A stretch of DNA of 64,000 nucleotides from Owenia fusiformis (Eukaryota; Annelida; Polychaeta; Sabellida; Oweniidae), in assembly GCA_903813345.2 (NCBI GenBank), contig CAIIXF020000001.1, positions 46,579,885 through 46,643,884 on the forward strand. Direction: 5' to 3'. How positions within the stretch are numbered: position 1 is the stretch's first letter; each line of letters begins with the position of its first letter. This document shows, one piece after another, positions 45,201 to 57,200 of the stretch. The translations under genes and the position numbers were made by a program. The notes under the pieces are model-generated. The model worked only from the letters and a program-made list of their open reading frames with translations. It did no database searches and was not told the origin of the DNA.

Positions 45201-48200
45201 TAGATCATGCGGTTTGCCAAAATTTCATTCATACTTTTTTTGTAGTACAAACTGAAGTAAGAGCATGTAAAGTTCAAGGTTTTACAACTATGTGGTTAGC
45301 TTTAAGGCTGATTACTGTGAAATTAAATGAATTCTTATTTCATATGTTTTGTACGTTTGAAGGGACATTTGATGGTAATACTGGAAAAATAAAGTTTTGA
45401 TTTTTTCCCCTATTTGACACTAACTTTGAATGACACTGATTGAAGACTATAGCCCTGCATGAGACTGACAGAAACACTCTAAATCAAAACACTTTGGCAT
45501 TTATTGGCAGGTGGCCCATAAAACCCATTATACCCCACCCCAATATGGTCCATCGCACCCTGGCACAAAACCCACAATTTAGCAGGCCACCTATGTACAT
45601 TTAAAAACTGATTTGACTTTAATTCAGAAGATAAACCATGTTCAAAATTAAACAACACAGATCTGATACATTTGTATCAAATGATAAATTAACCCCATCA
45701 ATTACAATACTATATTCTTTTCGATACATATTTTTGACAGGTTTTTAGTGTGATTTATAGGACCAATATCTTAATTATAAATCTTTGTGATAGCTTTATG
45801 GTAAGTAAAGTTCAACTCCCAAATATTTATGAATATGTAAAGTAAAACATTGTAGTTTGGCCAGCATTTATGTCATTACTATAGTATAGTAATGTACTTA
45901 GGTAATAATACATCGTCAAATGGGGAGAATAGCCAAAATAATTTTGTGTTCTTAAAAGAATGATATTTTTCTGTATGTTCAGTTTAATCATAGATATCCT
46001 TTTATACCTTAGTTTGGGATAGCTCCATACTTTAACCTTTACACTAAACAATAATATACACTGACAGACATCTCTAAAATAGCACAAACTCTAAACAAGC
46101 ATAGGTCAGAAAACTAACATATCTATTATCTACAATTACTTTGATAAAACGGCTGTTCACAACATTTCATTATTTACAGACCCTTTTATTGAGTGGTTTC
46201 TGAAGCCAATACAAGTCAAAGATGAAAGGCAATATATATAAGACAATATTAATAAAACAGGCAGTTGACCTTGTAAAGTGGGGTTAGATATATAAAACCA
46301 AGATTTCATTCAGACCTGGACTAATATGTGGAAGTATTCAAGACAACTTTATTAACATTTTGTCTCTTTAAGGGAATGACTTCAGTTTAACTACCAGTAT
46401 TCAAAACTAAAGTCAAATTAATATTATAATTTGATCAAAGTCAACCTGATATTAATATAATATGAGGAGCATTCTCTTATGTTACACCATTGTTTGGGTA
46501 TGGATGTTGCACCATTGTTTGGGTATGGATGTTGCACCATTGTTTGGGTATGAATGTAACAGCATTCTTTGTATATGGATGTTGCACCATTGTTTGGGTA
46601 TGGATGTTACACCATTGTAGGGATATGGATGTTGGGGTATTGAAGGGGTAGAGCTATACAAACCTTCAGAGTAGTGCTTCCAGCGATTCCCGGCCTCCCG
46701 TTGATGAGTGATGTAAAAATCTGAAATAAACGAAAAAACATCAATATCCATTTAGAAAATTAATAGGCAAGACCTCTTGGAGGTGAAAATTATATTTTTA
46801 TCTACAGCCTCTGTGAGATTCTATGAGAAGAATAATTGTTTTGACAGTTGACCAGTTGTGTTGAGTTACTTGAAAGAGAAAAGCATGGCGCACATACAAC
46901 AGAGCAGAAAAACAGTGCATTTATTTTATATCATCCATCCATCAACTCAAGTATAGTACCACTCTTGAGTTTTAGTCTATTTCTTCAAATCTAATCCATA
47001 ATGATGATAGCATGGTCAAGACAATTTTTGTATTCTTTATACATTAGTATAATATATTTATAAGATTAGGATTACCATAATTCACAGTAAAATTTCTTCA
47101 AGATCACATTAATAAAAAGTAGGAATCAGGATTACTTTATACAAAGGAATCCAAGTAAGGTGTATGCTCTGTAAGAAATCAAGTTTAATTTGTTTTTATT
47201 TCTTCAGCGGTTTTTCCCAGAGTAATTAGCCTGGCCGGGAAACAAAGATTTTCTAGAAAGTGCAAGTTCAACAACATTGGTTTTTTGTGGCTATATTTAG
47301 GAATGTTTGTATTCTGTGGTTAGTGGTGAGTACTTCCTGATAACCTGGATTAATTGTGGCTTCCCGCACACCAGGTACACTCCAGGAAGGTGAATGAGCT
47401 ACAGAGGCCTAATTGGGCCATAATAATACCCCAAAACAATTATAAAATCATGTCCTTCATTTCACTATTAACTCTTGTATGTATATAGATTTTAAAATAT
47501 GTAACTTGAGTATCAATTTTGTCCATTTAAAGATAATAGCTTCCTTAAAACTCATCTGACATTGAATTAAAGGGGCAACAAGGACTGTAGAGAGAAAACT
47601 TGAATTTTTTTTTTCTGAGCTATCAGGTCAATATTTGGCTTAACATCTTCTTTGACATACCTATTTTCTTAAAATGTATGGATAAACTATCAATTTCACC
47701 ATTAAGAAGAGTAAATTCAGTTCAAAGCTTCTATAAATATATTTTGACACTGGTCGATGATCATTGCACTAATTGTTGCACCTTTAAGTCACTTTCAGTA
47801 ATTCAAAAATAAAGAACACATACCTCGCCATTTTCCAATGGATCTAGTTTAGAATAATATGACGTGCAGATGACTTCATCGTCTTTGGTAAAAATAGGTG
47901 TGCCGATTGTTGGTTTAATTCCATAAGCATTCCAGCATTCGCTGTCACTTAAAGCATAATATTGCCATGGTTTGTACTCTATGCCATCTAGTGAGCGCTC
48001 TAAGATCCAGTTTCCGGGCCTCGGAGAATTGGCAGCTTTGACTATGATATATGCCACTTGGTAAATCTGAAAAAACAATGCAAATCAACATTAAAATTGA
48101 TGCTGTATTTTGAAGTTGGAAGCCCATATAGAAAGGGGGTAAGTAGAGTTCAGCCTGACCAAACATTTCATGTGAGATTTTGTTAAATGATGCTATTAGG

Positions 48201-51200
48201 GGGGGGGGGGGGGTATATAGCAGGTGCTACATTAAAGCATATAAGGAAAGATGAATGCAGATATCTTTACCTAGGAACTGCAGTAAGTTGAAACATGAAA
48301 ATAAGAACATTTTGGCCATTTTCTACAGCCTGTACTATCCCTTGGAATACACAAGTATTGATAAGGAAAGGCTCTGATAAATCAGAAAGGTGAATCAGAA
48401 TTTACCAAGTTGAAAAAGTGGAAAAATCCCGAGTCTCTTCCACAAATTGAAAAACAAAACTGTTACAGATGTTGGTTCTATTTTGCTCTGGGATGTAACA
48501 GGTGCCAACAGCTTTTATCTAAACATTATATGAGACTATCAGATACTAAATGACAGCTTCAGTTATATCTTCTTATATCATAGTACATGTATATAAATGT
48601 TTGTTACATGTGTAACATGTGCTACACTATCAATCCCTAACAATATTTAATATTCCATACAAGGCATTGAAATGCAAAATGTCACCGCCTACCATTCGTT
48701 ACAGGCACGCTGCTTGCTGACCATTGAACACCATTAACAAAAAGTTGTCACCACTTGCGGTGGTAACATAAAAACTAGACTGAATAAGTGAATATTTTGG
48801 AAATGCCTTCTTTTTGAGGACTACAGGCCTAAATATCCATATTCACTGATTCTAGTTATGCATACAGTGCAGCCAAAAATCAAACAGGTTATTTTGCCTA
48901 CTGATGAATAAATACCCAGACTTTTATCTAGTTAACTTCCCGGGTCATTAACTTGGGATAGCATGACACTTATATAATGTCATGTTTGGAAAAGACCAGG
49001 GTCTGGGGAATCTCAGTACTTCAATAGTTCTATTACTCAATGATACCATAGATATGAAGAAACAATTAGAAAAAAAGGTTAGCATGACTCTAGTCTGTGA
49101 TGCTGTTTGATTTCAGAGTTACCCAGGTAGCCTTGCATCAATTGCACCTTGAATGTACCCAAGGCCAGGGGGGGGGTTCGCAGTTCTATCAAAATCATGC
49201 AGTTTTTCACCATTTTGAGCACTTCTCAAGTGATTTTCAGCATATTTGGTCCAAAATTGTCAAATGTGAACCCCCCTGGAAATTTTTGAAAATTGAACCT
49301 CCCTTGGCAAATCCTGGCTACGGGCCTGTACCCCCTCATATCCCCACTCTGTCAAGACTGGAATACTCTGATACAAATATTCTGTTGGAGTATGAAGACA
49401 TCATAGGACTGGTCGTATATAGTTTAATTTCACTAATTCAAGCCCAGATTTAGTCTGTGATCCCCATCCCACTACTTCACTACACACCTTCTCACTTGTA
49501 AGGAGGTGTCTAGTAGGTAGGGGACTTACAAGGGCTAGTAGCTAGACTAGCCCAGATTGAAATGACCACTATGAAAGATGGACTAATTATCAGTAATTAT
49601 TCAACTCATTAAAAAAACGAATAAAACTTCTAAACAACATGTGGCAAAGTATTTCATTCAATGTACTGTATATTTAAAGGTTTATAATTTGTACTATTTA
49701 ATGGTTGTAATATCTCAGATAACTGAATAAAGTGCTCAAACATTAGGTCCCATTATCATTTATCATTCTAAACAATGTCTATGTTCTTTAACTTCAAAAA
49801 ATGTTGATATGTTTATATGGTGCAAAAAGGGTGCTATTGAGTTTTACCAGTGATGGGATAGAAATATAATTAATCAACTTGGCACATGTGAACATTTTAC
49901 AATTACTATATATAGTCTAGCTATTAAAGAAGGGCTTATATGGTCTGATTAATTGAGAATAGTTAAAGTGCATACAGAACTGCTCCCCCTGTGAATGTTG
50001 TATTTTATACCTGAGAAAATTATTTTGAAAAACCATAGTACATAATTATAATTTACCTATATGGAGCCATACATTAAAATTATTAATGTGCTGTTTTTAG
50101 ATTAGCTTGTGTTTTATAAATAAATATAAATAGTTCTGTATTATACAATTTATTCTAACTTATTTCTTTTAACATTGATATTATACAGATTCAAGCCTGC
50201 AATTTTTTTTCATTCATTTTCGAAACGTAATAATGTTATAAAAATCAAGAATGTCTCATGCCATTGGTATGAAACTAACGTTTCAATATATGCATTACAA
50301 ACATGTGACCTAAAATTTAGAAATGAAAGTATCATCATTGTTTTAATGAGATAAATCAATGAAATATATTAAATGCAAGGACATATGACAGAGTTCTGTA
50401 CTTATTCAAAATGATGTAACATTCCTACCGAATACATGTAACCGTTATGTCAGAACCAATGTTGAATTAATCAGATAACATAAAACAAATCGAATCTCTT
50501 ATCATAATTTACTCATTATAACAATTATTATTTGTTCAGAAATAAAGCTCCAAATTATCTGATAAAAATGCACTCAATATTTCGATAATTTACTGATAAA
50601 CGTAACATGCAATCTAAATAAGCGGCCACTAAACCTACTGGTACATCTTTGAAGTTCCGGTTTAACAGGTTCTCATGATTAATAATCTTTAGATTATTAT
50701 TAAAAATATCTATTTATAAAACATTATAGAGACTTTTTAATTAAAAATCAAATCATTTATATTTAATTCATTTTTTATCAATGAAAATATGAGATTTTCT
50801 GAAATTAATTTATCAACTCTTGTAATAGTATAAGAGAGAAGCTAGAACACAATGGTGGCAATAAAAGATATGAAACATAAAGATAACTGTCAAGGGTTAA
50901 AGATAATAGGATATTAAATGCATTATAAGACAGATACTCTAAACATCATCACCATCCAATTAGTAAAAACTAATGCATCATAGCACTTAAAAAACATATA
51001 CAGAGTGGGCTGTCAAAATAAGCATTAAAACATTAAATATTGAGAATTTTCAGTTGCAAAATAAGAAAATAAAAAATTATCACGGAGTTTAAAATCATCA
51101 GTTACTCAGTCATATTCCAATTATATCTATGTTGAAAGTATCAATTAAGAAAATTATATAAATTATATTTGTCATTTATTCAAATCACAAGAACAATACT

Positions 51201-54200
51201 AATATTGCTTTTTGTGGTGATACCATTGGATAAATTACAGTCTGATGGGGTTTAAATAACTGGTCATTCTCCACCTGATGTAATAAGGAGTTCATCATCA
51301 ATAGTATTAATGTGGATATACCATATCATGAAGACACCAACTAAATCAATAATAAACAACAAAAAACACCCACATCACTAAATAATACTATATATCTACA
51401 AAAATATCTACAAATAATATGGCAACTTTTGCAAGAGGCTTTCAACAAAACAACAGCTTCAAGACAGGGGTCAGTATTATAAAGATAAAATATAGCATGG
51501 ATATATGGCCAAGACATCAATTATTGGTGATTAGGGGACAGATCATTTCATGTTTGCTGATAGATCAACAGTGTTTCTTTGTTGTTTTATTGCTGATAAT
51601 TAAAAACAAATATGCAAGGGTCAGTATGTATACAGCCAAGATATTCAGAGTGGCCACTAACACCCCAAAATGAAGGGTTTCCATTGTTCAGTAAAATTTT
51701 GTCAAAAATGGATGCTCCCATCAGCTCAAAATGCTTAATTGACAACGTGCTGACATTCTGATAAAATTGGGAGTTAATGGGACATCCAGATATGGAACTC
51801 AAAAAGTGATCACAAGCTAAGTTTTCAATTTTAAAGGTGTGTAAATAGAAACAAATTTTACAGTCTGATGTCCACGCCACATAGGATTTTGCCAAATCAA
51901 TTTGACAAATTTTAATGGACTTAAGTATAAAATCATGCTGATTTTTACAAATTGTGCATCACTGCAAAAATCCCCTTACCACCAGGCATACTGGTTTTTG
52001 TGTACTCGGTGACAGCGTAGTATATCAGTTAACAAAGGAAACCCTTCACTGACAATCATCCCATTCAAACTAACAGAATATATACAGGCATTGTCATTGT
52101 CTTCAAACATCTTATGTGATTACTTATTTGTTTATGATGAGAGTACCAAAATAAACCCTTCACAACATCCTCTTTATATTCTTTATAGTCTATATCAGAC
52201 TATATGGTCAGTAAATTACTACATTTTCTCATTATTGAAAGTTGACATTAATTTCACAATCAGACTCCTATAAATAACCATAAAAGCTTCATTTTAGATC
52301 ATTAAGATCTAACCAACACCCAAAGCTTCTGTAATTGTAAGAGGGTGAGGTTTTTACAAATTGTCACCCAGGGTAACACACTATATATGGCTGGGGTTAT
52401 TCATATGCATGATTTAAAGCAAAAGCTTCAGTTCTGAAATTCAGAATCTAGGTTTTAGTTTAGTCCAATTTGTTACCGAATTACATAAACTTTTAATCTT
52501 TAAAGTTTTTAATCTGTATTTCAACATAGACAAATCCTCATAAATCAGTACTTGAATGGCTATAAGTCAAAAAAATATGGCATTCCACAAATCAAAAGCT
52601 ACTTTAGTATGTCAAACCCTCTAACTTTGTTGTTAAGACTCCACTGGTCTCAAGAGTCCTGACTTATGACATTTATGAGCATAAAGTCAAAAAGGTCTTT
52701 GAAATAATCTGAACCTTTGGACAATGTAAAGCATTGAAGTTTTGCAGACTAAAAGTACAATAGGCTCATATAAAAACAATGTGGAACTGAAGTAGGATTA
52801 AATCACAACTCAAACTGATTTTGGTTAATAATATTTACCAAATTCAGATTTCCATATATAAACTAGTTATGTCTCACAATTTGAAGAAATGCTAGAAGCA
52901 ATACAGTTTTGCAATATCCAGCCCAATAATTTTAATGGTAATAAAATTTATACTATATGGGCCATCGTACCTGTGTACAAACTGTACAAGCTGGTCAGTA
53001 TGTTAAAGAAAAGAACCCTGAGCATTCATTATGTTGTATATGCTTTGCTATTACAATATCACTGGCAGATCCAGAAGCTAACAAGGGGGGGGGGGGCTCA
53101 TTTTAAGTCAGAAAATAATTCGAGGCCACTAAACCAAAAATTGGGTGCAAATTTTGAAAATTAAAGGCCTAGTTTTTTTTTGTAATTTGACCTAAAATTA
53201 AAAAAAAATAAGGCCCAAAAAGCCAAATAATGCCCCAAAAAGGCTCACTAATTGAGGTCAAACAAAATCTTTATGCCCCCCAAAAAACACTCAAGCCTTC
53301 ATTTTGTTTTTTAGATTATTTGATTACTCTAAAATAACAGCTGTAATATTACACATTTATCTGTAAGGGCACTAATCATAAAAAAAGTCAATTAAACGAG
53401 TTCAAGATCTTTTGAACATTCTTCAATCATAAAGCTATAGAATAAGCATGAAGCCCCTTCTGACTCAGATAATGAAATTCAAAGCTCTAGGGACACCTTG
53501 GCAGTAGCACCTCTGCTTTGCCCGTTATCATAAGACCCCAGAAATAATGGAAGAAGGGTTCAGGGGTTTAATCATGATTCCCTTTTGAACAGTTTGTTTT
53601 TGCATCTTTAAAAGAGAACTTCATCGACAATAATTCCTACAAGTCCCTGGGCCCAAGCATCATGAGAAAGCATGGCCATCTATTCGCTTCTTTCTAGCAT
53701 AACTATCAGAATGGGGCTCAATGATATGACTCAATACAATACAACATACAATTTTGTGAAACTATGTATCATATAGGGTAAATACCAAATATGCACTGTT
53801 GATGAGCTTGTGCCAATATAGTAAGTAGAGCAAGCATCTATGCAAAATGTTGCTTAATCTCCTCTTTTATCTTCACTGTATGCAGTATATACATGTATCA
53901 TTAAGATGTACAAAGTACAACTTGTTCCAACTATCTATTACCTCATGTTAGCTAGCCAATAGGTTGGATTACATGATACCTTATTAGTGTAGAAGTTTAA
54001 GGTAAAATCCTACAAATTTTACAACAGAGGTATTCCAAAAAAATGCGAACCCACAAATGATATAGGGCCTCAATTAGTGGGCCTTTTTGTGCATCGCTTG
54101 CCCTTTTTGGACCTTTTTTAGGCCAAATTATCCAAAATTATGCTTTAATGTTCAAAACTTAGGCACGATTTGGATGATAAATCATGGTTTCTTATTTGTT

Positions 54201-57200
54201 CTCAGCTATGTTTTGTTGTTAGTGAAACAGAAAGATGTGAAGAGTATCAGAATGATCGTCACAATCACATCAATGCTCTTGTGAGTGATCAAGAAAGAAG
54301 AAAATGCTTAAGTACATCATCATGGCATAGAAGAGAATGAAGTAGAAATCAGAGTGTGATGACCTATATTTCAGCAAAATAGGTCAAATATAAACTCTAC
54401 AGTATCAAAAATATGTAAATAGTTCAGGTAGAGTGGAAAACTGGATCTTGTTTTGGTTAATTTTCTACTTTGTCTTCAATATTGGTACCCTTTTATAAAG
54501 AATTTAACTTTACAACTCTTGAGGAGAGCTTTGTCTACAGAACATAAATGCAAGCCTCAGGGTTTCAATTTCAGGTAGAATAGAAGCTAATGAAATAGAA
54601 AAAGATAATAGTTTGATTCTGATTCTATATTGGAGAGCCACATCTGCACTTCTTGAGTTAAAAGATAATCGTTTGATCTTGCGTTAACCAATAAGAATAG
54701 TGAGAATATTGACGATAAAAATCCAGCTACCCAATCAAAACAGCATTCACTGAACATTATATTTTCATAAGTACATGGAATTTGTAACATATTGATACTC
54801 ATTAAAGGTTAGGACAGCTACCTTTGGGGTTAAAATATCAGCACCAAAACTGTTTTTATTTCTCTCATTGAGAGACTCAATAAGTAAGTTCTGGAACTCA
54901 GTTTATTTGAAAGTAATACCACTCCCAGAAGCATTGTACAAATGTGTGACCAAACATTGATCAATGTTACCATAAGCTTGAACAAAGTCTGAAATCTGCT
55001 TTTATTCTTAAAAGTTCTGTGAAGTATTTAAATAGAGTCATTGAAGCAAGCTTATTCTTTGGCCTCCTAAATTCGTTACAATAATATTGAAAATTAACAA
55101 TGACTTTAGATTTCCTTTCAAATATCAGTCTTTGCCATGATTTTACAGCTAATGCTTCTAATTGTTAAGTAACCAAAACTACTTGTTCTGAAAAACCCAA
55201 CCTTGAGCTAAGCATCATACAGTAAAAGAAAGAAAACTATAACGTATGAAGAAAATAAAGATACCCAGGCACAACTTCCTAAGTCTAACCTGAAATCAGG
55301 CTAAGAATATAAGAAAATTATTCATATTTCATGAAGAAAAAATGAAAATATGTTCAACTTTCTGAAAATATTTGTAGCCCTGATTAAGCAAATATTGACA
55401 AATGTCTTATTATGTAGGTATGTAATGGGAATATATTTGATTGCTGAATTAAGTTCTTGCATTGTGAGATTCTTACTCTACTAGATTAGCATGTGTGTTT
55501 AAGAATTTGTGCTAGTCTGTGAAGTTTGTTCACAACATTACCCTGTATGTTAAGGAATTTTATGAGTTAGAGGACCCTTCAAATGCTGTTGGTTCATTCC
55601 ATTAAAGAATTTTCTTCATTCAATTGGATGGTCAAATGCTTCATCCAAAATATGTAAAAGTGTAGAATAGAATCGACCTTTTTAAGGTTGCTAACTTCAC
55701 CGTGCTTAAGGCCAGCTAAATACAGAATCAAATTCAAAAAAGACTTTAAAGAAGCCCTCATGTCAAAGCATCAAAAGACATCATGAACTTAAATTAGAAC
55801 ATATGTCATATTATTGATTTAGGGGTGTCATAAACACAGAACACAAGGCACAATTATTTGCTAATTATATACCCTTCAGTGACATTGTAATTAACCTTTG
55901 ATTTAAAATACAGGTAGATCAAACTGGGGACTTTAAATGTCAAGATAATTCAGGAATAGATTTATGTTTAATTGTTTACTCTTTCCAAGGTTTTCAAAGG
56001 GTACCCTGAGTGTAATTTCAACTTAGTTCTGAATAGGTTAGACAATTTAACAGTTGGGCTGCACTACTGGCCATGGTCATCACAACCTTGGTCATATATC
56101 AATTGAAAATTATCCTCATTTCGAAAACAAGCTCTGGTTGCAGCTTGGCGAATTCAGCGGTTTCTCTTAAACTCATGAGTCTAGAAGAGGCATTCTTTAA
56201 AGAGGCTACATTAAATGAATATGAATGACATTCACTATTCATAGTGTTGTCTTATAAATGGGACTCTTAAGAGTCCTAGAATTCAGATATTCATCACATC
56301 ATTTCTGATAATAGCATTCCATATTTAGGAACTGAAAAAAGGCCATGATCTTTCACAATGACATTTTAGGGTAAGAACAGGAATTTTGGGCATACAGTAT
56401 ATTCAAAACCATATGACAAAAGAATTAGCTTTCAATCCTTTAATAATCATGTCACTTTTAAGTGTCATGTTTTAAAGATGATGTACAGGTGTATATACAT
56501 TATGATTGACAACCGAAACTAGTACTTCAAACCTAGCAATTTCACATTCATCATAATACACTGCCAAATACCAATGTGATTGCTTCTTCGTGGGAGTCCA
56601 TGTACTTCTTTGTGAAGCAAACCGAATCAACTCAGGATATTACTTGGTTGCCAATAGGGCACCTATTTTTCAAAAATTCCCTAAATAATTGTAAAAAATA
56701 TTTGAAGCATGGCCTATGGACCAGACAACTGGCATGCTTCAAGATAAATAGAGCATTATCATATTTTCCTTTTCTACCCATTTCAAAAGATTTTTTAATT
56801 TTAGATGCAAGATGGAATTTTTGGGCCACAGTTGCAAAACATAAAGATGTGAGAAATACATCATACCCTGATAGAACAGAATGGGGTATAGCCCCTTTAG
56901 GGCAATAATGGGAGTTCTATATAGGGTCTGATATAATAGTCCTTGAACATGCCAAATGACAAAGTAAATGTTGACTAAGGAGAAATTAACCTAATACTCA
57001 CAATGCACTGATATATCTGAATTTGGACTAAATTGACAGCATCTAATAATGCATGGCTAATTTGACAGAAGACAAGATATTGGAATTATAATCTGAATAG
57101 CAGGTCACTTCAAATCTTTTAAACAGCTCATACATGTGACAAAAGTTTAATTGCATTGTAAATGTGTAATGAAAATTGAATGGTCTCTCTGGAAATGCTG

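Noticed and set aside
56576-56908. 110-codon plus-strand frame
   Set aside because: No recognisable domain or start context; isolated in a 10-kb intron.
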